Part shown: positions 47,105-56,784 of the stretch, one piece after another | Numbering within the stretch: the stretch's first letter is position 1 | How the letters are laid out: every line of letters starts with the position of its first letter | Source of the DNA: DATJPW01 sp963752855 | Lineage (GTDB): Bacteria; Desulfobacterota; Desulfomonilia; Desulfomonilales; Desulfomonilaceae | Assembly (NCBI GenBank): GCA_963752855.1 | Contig: CAVVZX010000009.1 | Coordinates: forward strand, 42,657 to 106,656 | Direction: 5' to 3' | DNA length: 64,000 bases | The notes under the pieces: generated by a model | The model's database searches: none | What the model was told of the DNA's origin: nothing | The model's input: the letters and a program-made list of their open reading frames with translations, nothing else | Translations under genes and position numbers: made by a program

Positions 47105-47312
47105 TACCGGAATTATGCGGCGGACTTACCATTGGGGGGCTTTTTGGCCGCTGCCTAGTCACGAGTTGGTTCCTCTGACCCGAAAAGCGCCCGCATGTCT
47201 CCCACAAGGCCCGCAGGAGGGCAAAACCGTCGTCACCTTGCTGAAAAATCGCGTATTTCCTGTTTCTGAGCGTATCTCCCCGAACGTCTCCGGTCAATTA
47301 CAATGTTAGAGG
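47105..47312. repeat. Dispersed repeat, copy B (partner at 40070-40290)
   Basis: The second copy of the diverged element described at 40070-40290, in the same orientation. It begins ccggaattatgcggc and ends near ccggtcaattacaatg. It occupies the gap between the SpoIIAA-like gene and glgX. Confidence 0.45.
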
Positions 47313-47450
47313 CTTTAAATCGAACATGGTGGAGTTACAACTGTGATTCGTTCGAGCGCATGGGAGAAGTCTGTGATATAAGTTTGTTCACGGCCGGACG
47401 CGCCCTGAGCAAATAAGGCGCTGTAAGACAGACAGGATGGGTTGTTCTTC

Positions 47451-49520
47451 ATGATTATTGGAACCGAAAGAGGGCAGAGTTATCCCCTCGGCGCCACAAT
47501 GACGCCTAGCGGAGTCAACTTTAGCGTATTCTCAAAAAACGCCACCGGAATGGAGTTACTTCTCTTTGACGGAGCGGATGATAGCAAGCCTTCTGATGTC
47601 ATTAAATTTGATCCCAACAAGAACAAAACCTATGATTATTGGCACACCTTTGTGGCCGGCCTAAGGGCGGGTCAGTTGTATGGCTATCGTGCGGATGGAC
47701 CTTTTCAACCGGAACATGGTCACCGGTTTGATCTTGATAAAGTGCTGCTCGATCCATATGGCCGTGCTGTCGTAGTTCCGGAAAAATATAGCCGGCTTGC
47801 GGCCGGCCTGCCGGGAGATAATGCCGCTTTTGCCATGAAAAGCGTGGTCTCCGATCCCAGGGCATACGATTGGGAAGGAGATGCGCCTCTCGAAAGGTCC
47901 TTTGCCAACACCGTCATATACGAAATGCACGTAGCCGGATTCACGCGGCATCCGAACTCCGGTGTAGTGAGCGAAAAAAGAGGCACGTACTCGGGCCTAA
48001 TTGAAAAAATACCGTACTTGCAGGAGCTGGGAATCACAGCGGTTGAGTTGTTACCGGTATTCCAGTTTGATGCAAATGACGCTCCTCTAGGGCTCGTTAA
48101 TTACTGGGGTTATTGCCCGGTGTCTTTTTTTGCTCCCCATTGCGCCTATAGTTCTCGTAAGGACCCTTTAGGCCCGCTGGATGAATTTAGAGACATGGTC
48201 AAAGCATTACACCGGGCGGGGATCGAGGTTATTCTCGATGTGGTTTACAACCATACTGCAGAAGGCAATCACGATGGGCCGACCATCTGTTTTCGAGGTC
48301 TCGAGAATTCGGAATATTATACTCTGGACAGTGACAAGAGACTATACAAGGATTATACGGGGACCGGGAACACCTTGAACGCGAACCAATCGGTGGTGAG
48401 AAGATTAATCCTCGATAGCCTGCGTTATTGGGTCCAAGAGATGCACGTGGACGGCTTCCGTTTTGATCTCGCATCGGTTTTGTCTCGCGATGAATCTGGT
48501 CGCCCTTTGGAAAATCCGCCGGTTATTTGGGATATTGATTCCGATCCACAGTTGGCCGGCACAAAGCTCATAGCTGAAGCATGGGACGCAGCAGGCCTCT
48601 ACCAAGTTGGAACTTTTGTGGGTGATTATTGGAAGGAATGGAACGGCAAATTTCGGGACGACATCCGAAGTTTCCTCAGAGGCGATGAAGGAGTAGTGCC
48701 CAGAGTGGCGGAAAGATTGCTTGGCAGCCCTGATATTTATACCAATGATCAGCAAACCGAACCTGAACGAAGCATCAATTTTGTGACGTGTCATGACGGT
48801 TTTACCCTTAACGATCTGGTTTCTTATAATGAAAAGCATAACGAGGCTAACGGAGAAAACAACCTCGACGGTTCCAATGAAAATTTGAGCTGGAACTGTG
48901 GCCTGGAAGGTCCAACTGACAATCCTGAGATTGAAGAATTGCGCAGCCGTCAGATCAAGAACTTTCTTGCTATCACTCTTTTATCCTTGGGCGCCCCCAT
49001 GCTCCTGATGGGGGATGAGGTCCGGCGCACACAACGCGGGAATAATAATGCCTATTGCCAAGACAATGAAATCAGTTGGTTTGATTGGGACCTTGTTGAA
49101 AAGAACAGCGGACTGCGTCGATTCGTGCGAGAACTCATCCTTGATCGATTGCATCGCGTCGGTTTAAAAGAAGATGGAATGATCCCAGTAGCCGAGGTGA
49201 TTCGGAAGGCGCGTGTCAAGTGGCATGGTGTCAAATTAAACCGGCCTGATTGGTCGAGCGGATCACGTTCGTTGGCGGGCACGATTTATACCGCCGACAC
49301 ACGATTAATTTATCACCTGATGTTAAACGCTTATTGGGAAGATCTTGAATTCGAGCTCCCGCCTGTCGGTACTGTGCATAAATCAACGTGGCGTAGATGG
49401 ATAGATACTTCACTAGCATCGCCTGACGATATATGCGACTGGAGCAACGCCCCCGAAATTCAAGAACCCGTATATCTGTCAAAACCCAGGTCTTACGCGA
49501 TATTATGGGCGAGAATCTGA
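47451..49520 (+). CDS. glgX: Glycogen debranching enzyme
   Basis: An intact GH13 protein of 689 residues that cleaves alpha-1,6 branches of phosphorylase-limit glycogen. An N-terminal CBM48-like domain (SYPLGATMTPSGVNFSVFSK) precedes the (beta/alpha)8 barrel. The barrel shows DVVYNHTAEG, VDGFRFDLA with the nucleophile Asp, IAEAWDAAG with the acid Glu and FVTCHDGFTL with the transition-state Asp. ATG 47451 is preferred over an upstream TTG. It is the only glycogen gene in the window, though glycolytic genes lie 13 kb downstream. Length fits the family. Confidence 0.93.
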   Translation: MIIGTERGQSYPLGATMTPSGVNFSVFSKNATGMELLLFDGADDSKPSDVIKFDPNKNKTYDYWHTFVAGLRAGQLYGYRADGPFQPEHGHRFDLDKVLLDPYGRAVVVPEKYSRLAAGLPGDNAAFAMKSVVSDPRAYDWEGDAPLERSFANTVIYEMHVAGFTRHPNSGVVSEKRGTYSGLIEKIPYLQELGITAVELLPVFQFDANDAPLGLVNYWGYCPVSFFAPHCAYSSRKDPLGPLDEFRDMVKALHRAGIEVILDVVYNHTAEGNHDGPTICFRGLENSEYYTLDSDKRLYKDYTGTGNTLNANQSVVRRLILDSLRYWVQEMHVDGFRFDLASVLSRDESGRPLENPPVIWDIDSDPQLAGTKLIAEAWDAAGLYQVGTFVGDYWKEWNGKFRDDIRSFLRGDEGVVPRVAERLLGSPDIYTNDQQTEPERSINFVTCHDGFTLNDLVSYNEKHNEANGENNLDGSNENLSWNCGLEGPTDNPEIEELRSRQIKNFLAITLLSLGAPMLLMGDEVRRTQRGNNNAYCQDNEISWFDWDLVEKNSGLRRFVRELILDRLHRVGLKEDGMIPVAEVIRKARVKWHGVKLNRPDWSSGSRSLAGTIYTADTRLIYHLMLNAYWEDLEFELPPVGTVHKSTWRRWIDTSLASPDDICDWSNAPEIQEPVYLSKPRSYAILWARI

Positions 49521-49658
49521 CTAGGGACGGCGCTATGCTGTGTCGCAAGGCTTTCGGATGAGTTCCAGGAATTCCGGACTACGCTGGGGCTTACGGCAAG
49601 ATACGCTCGGAAAAATCATGCCTTTTGCCCTGATCAGCCTGACAGTGAGGGAGACCAC

Positions 49659-50402
49659 ATGAAAACAGAAGGTGTCTTAAAACGCGCGCATGACTCAATG
49701 ATTTTGACGCAGGGAGCTGTTATCGGTGTCTTGGGATTTAACCTGCTGCAAATAATGAGCACGAAAGTCTATGGCGTTGACCCTCTTCACTGGCAGGGGT
49801 TTGTTTCGAATTCGTTGTTGGGCGCGGTGGCAGGCTTTATCGTTGGGCTCCTGGTCCTCAAGCGAACCCGCGCAGAGGACGGCCTGAGGGTTCTCAACAA
49901 TGAGTTGGAGCAGAAGGTTAGACAGCGGACTTTGGAATTAAAGGCAGCGAACGAAGACCTCCAATATGAAATCAGCGAAAGGAAACTCATTGAGAGAAAG
50001 CTACAAAAGACTTTGATAAGACGAAACGCTATCTTGGATAATATTCCTGATATGGCTTGGCTGAAAGATAAAGATGGAAATTTCCTGGCCGTAAACGGAC
50101 CTTTTGCAGCGGCTTGCGGCATATCCGGAGAGGAACTCTTGGGCAAAACTGATTTCGATTTCTGGCCCCAAGAACTGGCTCAAAGGTACAAAAATGACGA
50201 CGAACAGGTTATGAAAACCCGCAAGCGGAAAAGCATTGAAGAGACCCTGGTTCACACGCAGGGGCGGGACGTGTGGATCGAAACCATAAAGTCTCCCATT
50301 TATGATGAAAATGGGGAGGTAATGGGGACTACGGGAATTGCGAGGAACATAACCGAGCGTAAGCAAATGGCCGAAGATCTTAGGCGTCGGCTCGGCGAAT
50401 AA
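49659..50402 (+). CDS. Membrane-anchored PAS protein without output domain
   Basis: A protein of 247 residues. Two N-terminal helices (GAVIGVLGFNLLQIMS, then LLGAVAGFIVGLLVL) are followed by a coiled coil (VLNNELEQKVRQRTLELKAA, DLQYEISERKLIERKLQKT) and a PAS domain (ILDNIPDMAWLKDKDGNFLA, FDFWPQELAQRYKNDDEQV) with a PAC tail (GTTGIARNITERKQ). It ends there, with no kinase, cyclase or GGDEF part. It may act as a sensor partner for another protein. No frame change that would extend it was seen downstream. Confidence 0.75.
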   Translation: MKTEGVLKRAHDSMILTQGAVIGVLGFNLLQIMSTKVYGVDPLHWQGFVSNSLLGAVAGFIVGLLVLKRTRAEDGLRVLNNELEQKVRQRTLELKAANEDLQYEISERKLIERKLQKTLIRRNAILDNIPDMAWLKDKDGNFLAVNGPFAAACGISGEELLGKTDFDFWPQELAQRYKNDDEQVMKTRKRKSIEETLVHTQGRDVWIETIKSPIYDENGEVMGTTGIARNITERKQMAEDLRRRLGE

Positions 50403-50642
50403 TATTAACGCTGGAAAAAGGGAATACCACCTTTCAATCCATAGCTCATTAAACTATCGACCGCCAAATCCGCAGCAATACTCACATCCTGAATCGTCTA
50501 CACTAATGAGGCGAATCCCGCTCCCCAGGAGGAAAGGCGCTTTACCTCTAACCTGACATGTAGCACATAATTCGGGGGTAGGCCAGATCCGGGAAATAGT
50601 TGCATTGTGACCCGGCCTGGTTTTGAAAAGGAGAAGGATAAT

Positions 50643-51422
50643 ATGGCTGGAAAAATTAGTAGGGAGCGCGATTCATCCGTGGTCAGCCTCGCGGATGAAG
50701 AGAAGGTTAAGGACGTCCTGGTCAGCACTGTCCTGGACCTCTGGGAGGCAGTGAACAATCTCACCCGCCTTCGCCCGTCGAAAAAAGAGCGTTACCGGGT
50801 GACCATTTTCGGCTCGGCACGGATTCCGAAGGATTCGTGGGTTTACAAAGAGGTTACGCGTCTTGCGCGCGAATTGTCCGACATGGGCTGCGACATAGTG
50901 ACCGGGGGCGGGCCGGGCCTGATGCAGGCAGCCAATGAAGGAGCGGGAAAAGCTGCAGGCAGCCGACGCGGCGGTTCGCTGGGCGTGCGAGTCGACCTTC
51001 CGTTCGAGCAGGACATCAATCCCTTTGTGGAGCAAGCGTTCGAGCACCGCACTTTCTTTACCCGGCTGCACCATTTTGTGCTTATGTCCGATGCATTTGT
51101 CGTTGTGCCCGGAGGCATCGGAACGGCGCTCGAGACGCTGATGGTCTGGCAACTCCTGCAAGTGCGTCATCTTGATGACCGGACACCGCTCATCCTCATC
51201 GGGAAAATGTATGCCGACCTTGTGGCATGGGCGCTCGAGCATATGCTGGACCCCCAGTTCCCTCTGGTGAATCCGGAGGACATTCAGATCCCTACTTGCG
51301 TTAATACCGCGGATGAGGCGATCACATCAATCCGCAGACACCATGCATCCTGGAAGAAGGAGCAGGCAGCAAGAGCGAAATCGGCCAGTTGCGGTCCGGG
51401 CGCCGGTCGGAAAAAGCGTTGA
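50643..51422 (+). CDS. LOG-family protein (TIGR00730, Rossmann-fold nucleotide-binding)
   Basis: A protein of 259 residues. The lysine-decarboxylase-like motifs are clear: VTIFGSARIPKDS, IVTGGGPGLMQAANEGAG and VVPGGIGTALETLMVW (PGGxGTxxE). Enzymes of this family hydrolyse nucleotide monophosphates to base and ribose phosphate. ATG 50643 has AAAAGGAG upstream. The C-terminal tail is basic. It is longer than minimal LOG proteins, with an N-terminal 45-residue segment. The cytokinin role known in plants need not apply. Confidence 0.85.
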   Translation: MAGKISRERDSSVVSLADEEKVKDVLVSTVLDLWEAVNNLTRLRPSKKERYRVTIFGSARIPKDSWVYKEVTRLARELSDMGCDIVTGGGPGLMQAANEGAGKAAGSRRGGSLGVRVDLPFEQDINPFVEQAFEHRTFFTRLHHFVLMSDAFVVVPGGIGTALETLMVWQLLQVRHLDDRTPLILIGKMYADLVAWALEHMLDPQFPLVNPEDIQIPTCVNTADEAITSIRRHHASWKKEQAARAKSASCGPGAGRKKR

Positions 51423-51693
51423 TCGGAAAGGGACCCTTCGCCGCTGCGCTCGGACCGTTCGGCGGCAGATCGAGAGACCTCATTCTGACCTTTCCGGGTA
51501 AGCCAGTCCCTTATATAACGAGTGGACAAGACTATGTCTTTTAAGATAGGATTGTTTTTACCGGTTTTGGATCTTTTTGCGACCCTTTTTTTTTCGAAAG
51601 TGAGGCCAGTCAAGATCGAGATTTAATAATCAGCCCGAGGACGTGAGTAAAAGGCTAGGTGTGCCGATTGCTTAGTTGCAGAGAGGATACGGC

Positions 51694-52260
51694 ATGTTAG
51701 ACTTAGCGAATTACAGCGGAAAAGAGACACTGAAGAATGGCGCTGCTGTTCTGATAAGGCGTGTTCGGGCGGACGACAAAAACAGATTCTCCGCGGCTTT
51801 CCATAAACTCGAAACTGAATCCATCTACACACGCTTCTTCCACCACAAAAAAACATTGACCGAGGATGAGCTCAAGTCCGCCACAGAGGTTGATTTCGAA
51901 AACGTGGTCGCTCTGGTGGTTACGACCGGGGCAGGAGATAACGAGATCATTATCGGGGGCGGCCGCTACGTGCTCCTTGAAGGCGCCAGCGGTCAGAGAA
52001 GAGCGGAGGTGGCCTTTACGGTCGAGGAAGATTACCACGGCCAAGGAATTGCCGGGCTTCTGTTGCGTCATTTGGCTTTCATTGCTCGAGAAAAAAGAGT
52101 GTCCCACTTTGAAGCAGAGGTCCTGCCTGAAAACACCGCCATGCTCGCCGTCTTTTCACACAGCGGGCTTCCCATGCAGAAGAAGTTTCGAGAAGGCGCC
52201 GTTCATGTGTCTTTATCCGTGACGGAGGAAGTTCCTAGCGAGCATGGAAGTAGCGAATAG
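51694..52260 (+). CDS. GNAT-family N-acetyltransferase
   Basis: A protein of 188 residues with one GNAT domain: the acetyl-CoA-binding motif A reads VEEDYHGQGIAGLLLRHLAF, and motif B EAEVLPENTAMLAVFSHSGL. The N-terminal part (VLIRRVRADDKNRFSAAFHK, then YTRFFHHKKTLTEDEL) resembles the acetyltransferase module of Pat-type protein lysine acetyltransferases. ATG 51694 follows GAGAGGA. A link with the acetyl-CoA enzymes next door (a MaoC-phosphotransacetylase fusion) is plausible: it could acetylate metabolic enzymes. The substrate is not shown. Confidence 0.8.
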   Translation: MLDLANYSGKETLKNGAAVLIRRVRADDKNRFSAAFHKLETESIYTRFFHHKKTLTEDELKSATEVDFENVVALVVTTGAGDNEIIIGGGRYVLLEGASGQRRAEVAFTVEEDYHGQGIAGLLLRHLAFIAREKRVSHFEAEVLPENTAMLAVFSHSGLPMQKKFREGAVHVSLSVTEEVPSEHGSSE

Positions 52261-52383
52261 GTACTAGTGCGAGCTGAACTCGTATGGCAACCAGCGGACA
52301 GGGCCTTTTTATTTTGCCTGATCCCTTAAAGATGAGTGTCAGTGTGGCCTTGAGACTCCGGTTCACGAAGAGGATTCGCTCCT

Positions 52384-53766
52384 ATGATTACAAATAAGAC
52401 TTTCGATGAAATTCAAATAGGCGACACTGCCCAAATGCAGCGTACGTTGACCAAACAGGAGATTGAAGTATTTGGGCTTTTGTCAGGTGACATGAACCCA
52501 ACGCATTTTAGCGATGAGTACGCTCAGATGTTGCTGGAGCGCCACAAGCTGGTCGGCCACAGTATGTGGGGCGGGGCTCTGATCTCTAGTTTGCTGGGAA
52601 ACGATCTGCCTGGTCCCGGCGCCGTCTGTCAATCCCTGGATTTAGAGTTCAACAATGCCGTGGAACTCGGTGACGTCCTTACCGTTACAGTGGTCGCCAA
52701 ATCCAAAAATATCGCAGACGACAGTGTCATGTTTGAGTGCCAGGCGATCAATCAACGCGGGGAAAGAATAATCACTGGTTTCGCCAGGGTTAAAGCGCCA
52801 ACTAAAAAGCCAATCGAAGCCGGATCACCTTACGCCAGCCTGCAGCTGCATCGCAAGACCGCTTTCAAAACGCTTATGGATAAGGTCAAAGACTGGGAGC
52901 GCATCCCCACCGCGGTATGTCATCCTTGCAGTAAAGAGGTCCTGGAAGGACTCATCGATGCGGCCGAGGCAAATCTGATCGATCCGATTCTCGTGGGTCC
53001 CGAAATTAAAATTCGCGAGTTGGCCGAGAGTCTGAATCTGGAGATCAGCCCCTACCGTGTGGTGGACGCGCTCCACAGCCATGAGGCAGCGGCAAAAGCA
53101 GTGGCGTTGTGCAGATCGGGAGAAGCCGAAGCGCTTATGAAGGGCAGTCTGCACACTGACGAACTGATGAGTGCGGTTGTCCCCTCGGCCACGGGGCTGC
53201 GCACCGAAAGAAGGATCAGCCATGTTCTTGCTATGGATGTGCCCACCTATTCACGGCCGTTGTTTATTACCGATGCCGCTATCAACATCTACCCAACCCT
53301 GGAAGACAAGGTCGATATTCTCAAGAATGCAATTCAATTGGCCCACGCCTTGAACATTCCGCAACCCAAGGTGGCCATTCTTTCGGCGGTAGAAACGGTG
53401 AATCCGAAGATTCCGGCTACGATAGAAGCCGCTGCCTTGTGTAAAATGGCTGATCGCGGACAAATTCAAGGGGCCATTATAGATGGTCCCTTGGCCTTTG
53501 ACATTGCGGTCAGCAAAGAAGCCGCCCTGATCAAAGGCATCCAGTCACCCGTGGCTGGTGAGGCGGACATTCTTCTGGTACCAGACCTGGAGGCCGGCAA
53601 CATGTTGGCTAAACAGTTGGTTTATCTCGGCAGAGCCGATTCGGCCGGTATCGTGCTGGGCGCCAGAGTCCCGATTATACTTACCAGCCGGGCCGATTCG
53701 GCGGAGGGCAGGCTTGCTTCTTGCGCAGTTGCGGTGGCTCTTGCTCATGGGCAGCGAGCTAATTGA
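52384..53766 (+). CDS. MaoC-like hydratase fused to phosphate acetyl/butyryltransferase
   Basis: An intact bifunctional protein of 460 residues. Residues 1-140 are a MaoC hotdog hydratase (FGLLSGDMNPTHFSDEYAQ with the catalytic Asp/His pair, then GHSMWGGALISSLLG). Residues 150-460 are a phosphotransacetylase (AEALMKGSLHTDELMSAVVP, THVL-type region RRISHVLAMDVPTYSRPLFI, GPLAFDIAVSKEAALIKGI, VPDLEAGNMLAKQLVYLG). Such fusions occur in many proteobacteria. The phosphotransferase half makes acyl phosphate from acyl-CoA. The usual partner acetate kinase is not seen in the next 2 kb. Confidence 0.92.
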   Translation: MITNKTFDEIQIGDTAQMQRTLTKQEIEVFGLLSGDMNPTHFSDEYAQMLLERHKLVGHSMWGGALISSLLGNDLPGPGAVCQSLDLEFNNAVELGDVLTVTVVAKSKNIADDSVMFECQAINQRGERIITGFARVKAPTKKPIEAGSPYASLQLHRKTAFKTLMDKVKDWERIPTAVCHPCSKEVLEGLIDAAEANLIDPILVGPEIKIRELAESLNLEISPYRVVDALHSHEAAAKAVALCRSGEAEALMKGSLHTDELMSAVVPSATGLRTERRISHVLAMDVPTYSRPLFITDAAINIYPTLEDKVDILKNAIQLAHALNIPQPKVAILSAVETVNPKIPATIEAAALCKMADRGQIQGAIIDGPLAFDIAVSKEAALIKGIQSPVAGEADILLVPDLEAGNMLAKQLVYLGRADSAGIVLGARVPIILTSRADSAEGRLASCAVAVALAHGQRAN

Positions 53767-54072
53767 AGGGTTACGCCGAATCACTTGAACAACAGGCCGG
53801 AACTTGAGTAAATCAGCTGCGCTTTGCAAGAACCAGATCGCTGGCGCTGTGCCAATAACTAAACGACTTGACTCGTGGACTTATCGTAAGGTACGGTCAT
53901 GTCGGACGGGGAAACCGCAGCGCTTCAACGGAGTGCGGAAATCCTGAGAACAGCCACTGAAGAACTCAAGGTCTGATGCACGTCCGAGCTTTTAAAAGGG
54001 AAAAAAACCGCAAATTTAAAAAGGCCGCTGCTTACTGGCGACGATTCTTGACCGTCCGCCAAAGGAATAGGA
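53767..54072. other. Intergenic stretch between convergent genes
   Basis: About 305 bases between the MaoC-phosphotransacetylase gene and the 3' end of the SulP gene. It holds a 25-codon frame at 53899-53976 without clear support and no recognised terminator. Confidence 0.4.
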
Positions 54073-55918
54073 TCAAGGTATCGCGCCCGGTATGTTTTCC
54101 AGGTCGATCAGAACTTCTTCGAGCTTCGCTCTGATTTCATCAAGCCGTATCCGTTCCTCTCCCGTTACAAGACCTGCTCTCTCACGCACCATGTTCAGCA
54201 CGTAGCGCACCATGTCTGGCAGAATGTCAGATGTCATCCGGTGACTCAGCCCCTCTTCGGCAAGATACTGGGCTACGGCAAGGAGCGGACTGGCAGGAAA
54301 ATGCTCTTCGCCAATCTGTGCGGTGATCCCCATGCGATCCAACATTTTCCGAGCTGGCTCTTGGACTCTGCTCAAACGCAAGCTGATCCCCATTTTTCTG
54401 AGTTCTTGGTGTAGCTCCGCCAGCATCTCCGCACCGGCCAAGTCCAGATGTCCTGTCAGCGCTATATCCAAGACGACTGCGTGTATAGGTTTACCGCCTT
54501 CACGAACGAGCTCCATGATGCGCCCTTTGATTGATTCCGCGTTCGCATAAAAGATAGCTCGAATCAGCATTAATGATTATCATGCCGGGAACCGGCATGC
54601 TTTCAGGATTTTCATGCATTGATGAGAATTGGGGTTGACCGGGCGCTCTCCCCAGGAGACTGATGTTGGACTGCGAGGTTCTCCAGATGACGAGAAGAAG
54701 AGAAAGGAGCGCTCCAATCACGACGCCATCGAGTATCCCCAACCCCAGAACGCCCATGAACGCGGCAAGGGCCGTTGCAAACTCCCCGGGACTCAACTCA
54801 AACAGTTTGAATAGCCGCTTCCACTTGAACAAACCTCTTACAGCTATTAGTACCACGGCCGCCAAGACAGGCTCTGGTAGTTTGCTGAATATGCCGGTTA
54901 GGAAGAGGACCACCAAAACGATCAGCAGAGCGCTGAACCCACCGGCGAGCTGAGTCTTGGCCCCGGCTTCCTCATTCAATGCGCTACGAGACAAGCTTCC
55001 CGCCACCGGATAGGACTGCGTAAAGCCCGCTCCGATGCTGGACAAACCGAAAGCCAGCAATTCCTCGTTGGGATCTACCCTGTATCCATGCTTAGAGGCG
55101 AAGGTCCGAGCCATGCTCATCCCTTCGACGTAAGCCAGCAAGAAAATTGCGAAGGCCCCGCGTAGGACCTGTCTCACATCGGGCAATGAAACCGAGGGCA
55201 AGCTTATATCAGGAAGGCCGCTCGGAATAGAGCCGATTATGGAAATGCCGTGAACCTGCGGATCAATCACGTTCATGAGACCGATAGATCCCAGCACTAT
55301 TATGAGAGTCCACGGGAACCTAGGGACCAGATGCTCACCCGACATGATAATCACAAGCGCCAAAATTCCCAGGGCAAGCGCCCAGGGGTTTGCCTCACCA
55401 ATGTGCTGTATCAGATGGCTGATCCTTTCAATGAACTCTCCGTGTCCTCCATGAACGCCGAAAAACTTGCCTAGCTGAGTCGATGCGATGTAGAGCGCAG
55501 CCCCTGAGGAGAACCCCACGAGCACCGATTCCGATATAAAATTCATCAATACTCCCAGCCTTAGCAGGTATGCGACAACGGCTATCAATCCCACCATGAT
55601 GGCGGTCATCCCGGCCAGCGCCGCATATTGGGCTGGCGAGTGTACCGTCAGGCCACCGAGTGAGGCAGCAACCAAGATGGACACAGCGGAGGTCGGCCCG
55701 ACAGCTAGTTGCCGCGAGGTTCCGAACAACATATACAGGATCGGCGCCGCAATACAGGCATACAGACCCGCCTGGGGAGGCATCCCGGCAAGATCCGAAT
55801 ACGCAATGGCTTCCGGTATGGTGAAAGCAGCGAGAGTCGTGCCGGCTATCAAGTCCGCGAACAACCACTGTTTTTTGTAGTCAAGAAGCCAATTAGTAAT
55901 GGGAAACCAATTACTCAA
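54073..55918 (-). CDS. SulP-family anion transporter with STAS domain, one frameshift
   Basis: An inner-membrane transporter of about 615 residues. The SulP core shows DLIAGTTLAAFTIPEAIAYS, LAGMPPQAGLYACIAAPILY and FGTSRQLAVGPTSAVSILVA, then about ten further helices, and SFGSIGAGFTQ-type motifs (GLSSIGAGFTQSYPVAGSLS). An extra base near 54563 breaks the frame at the STAS domain; there the corrected sequence reads NADSSIFYANAESIKGRI and ends IDLENIPGAIP. Sulfate, bicarbonate or other anions are possible substrates. In a sulfate reducer sulfate uptake is attractive, but the SulP family is too broad to decide. Confidence 0.85.
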
Positions 55919-56067
55919 TCGGTTTGAGAAGTTCTTTGTCGATCCATCGATCCTCCGCGAGACGGGGGCACAACCTCACCTTGGTCAGCCCGACCAAAGA
56001 CCGTATATCAATGCGCTGAATCAGTACGAGCCCGAAAGCGCTTGGCACGAACGAAAACACTAGTTCA

Positions 56068-56784
56068 TCAGGTGTCCTGCAATGAATCCGCCAATTGCGT
56101 TAGCGTGTGGCTCATGTCCATGACGTGTCTGTTGGCAACCTTTGCTGAGTCCAGAATGTCTAGGTAAAGGGATGAGGCTTTCGGAAAACACAACCCTTGG
56201 AGCAACCGATCCTCATGAGCCAGGGCAAAATCCACCGTCATCTGGTGGAATATTGTTCCTTGCGATATCACATAGTCCAGGAGCTCTCTGTCTCGAGTAG
56301 TAAGGACTGTTCTGAAGTTCGAAAGGATATCAAGAAATGTCTTGTGCAATTGGGCTAATTCCTCGTGCGCTTTCTCGGTGAAATATATTCCGTCCCGCTC
56401 TTTAATGGAGGCCACGTTCACGATGCTTTCCAGCATGTCACCGATCCTTTCGAAATGTCCGGGAAACAGTACGAGCGCCCGCAGTACCTCCCCATTTGTT
56501 GACGGCGAACATACCAGATCACCCGTGAGCCCCTTTTCTTGTTCATGAATTTCCTGAGCCAGCTTACGGAACTTGACGATCTTTTCCCGATCCGTTTCGA
56601 TCAAAGATCTGTGCATCAAACTGGTCATTTCGATCAGCTTGTCGAGCATGATCAAGAGGCCTTCCTCTAAGCACGTCACCTCCGTCGCTTTCACGGGGTG
56701 TGCCTCATCAACCCTCACCACCTCAGCGTTGAGCTTCGGGCTAATGATCCTGAAAGGATTGACAAAAAACCTTCTCTCTTTCAT
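56068..56784 (-). CDS. PhoU-like domain protein
   Basis: A protein of 238 residues, mostly long helices, with PhoU-type repeats (LLIMLDKLIEMTSLMHRSLI, ALVLFPGHFERIGDMLESIV, then LDILDSAKVANRHVMDMSHT). The E/D-x3-D clusters (ERIGDMLE) of PhoU metal sites are present once clearly. Similar proteins occur as the C-terminal part of Na/phosphate cotransporters or as free regulators. It lies on the same strand just upstream of the SulP gene (150-base gap), so it may influence anion transport. No phosphate transporter is adjacent. Confidence 0.7.
   Translation of the reverse strand: MKERRFFVNPFRIISPKLNAEVVRVDEAHPVKATEVTCLEEGLLIMLDKLIEMTSLMHRSLIETDREKIVKFRKLAQEIHEQEKGLTGDLVCSPSTNGEVLRALVLFPGHFERIGDMLESIVNVASIKERDGIYFTEKAHEELAQLHKTFLDILSNFRTVLTTRDRELLDYVISQGTIFHQMTVDFALAHEDRLLQGLCFPKASSLYLDILDSAKVANRHVMDMSHTLTQLADSLQDT

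Noticed and set aside
53899..53976. A 25-codon frame between the MaoC-phosphotransacetylase and SulP genes
   Set aside because: Too short to judge, with no clear ribosome-binding site and no known family.
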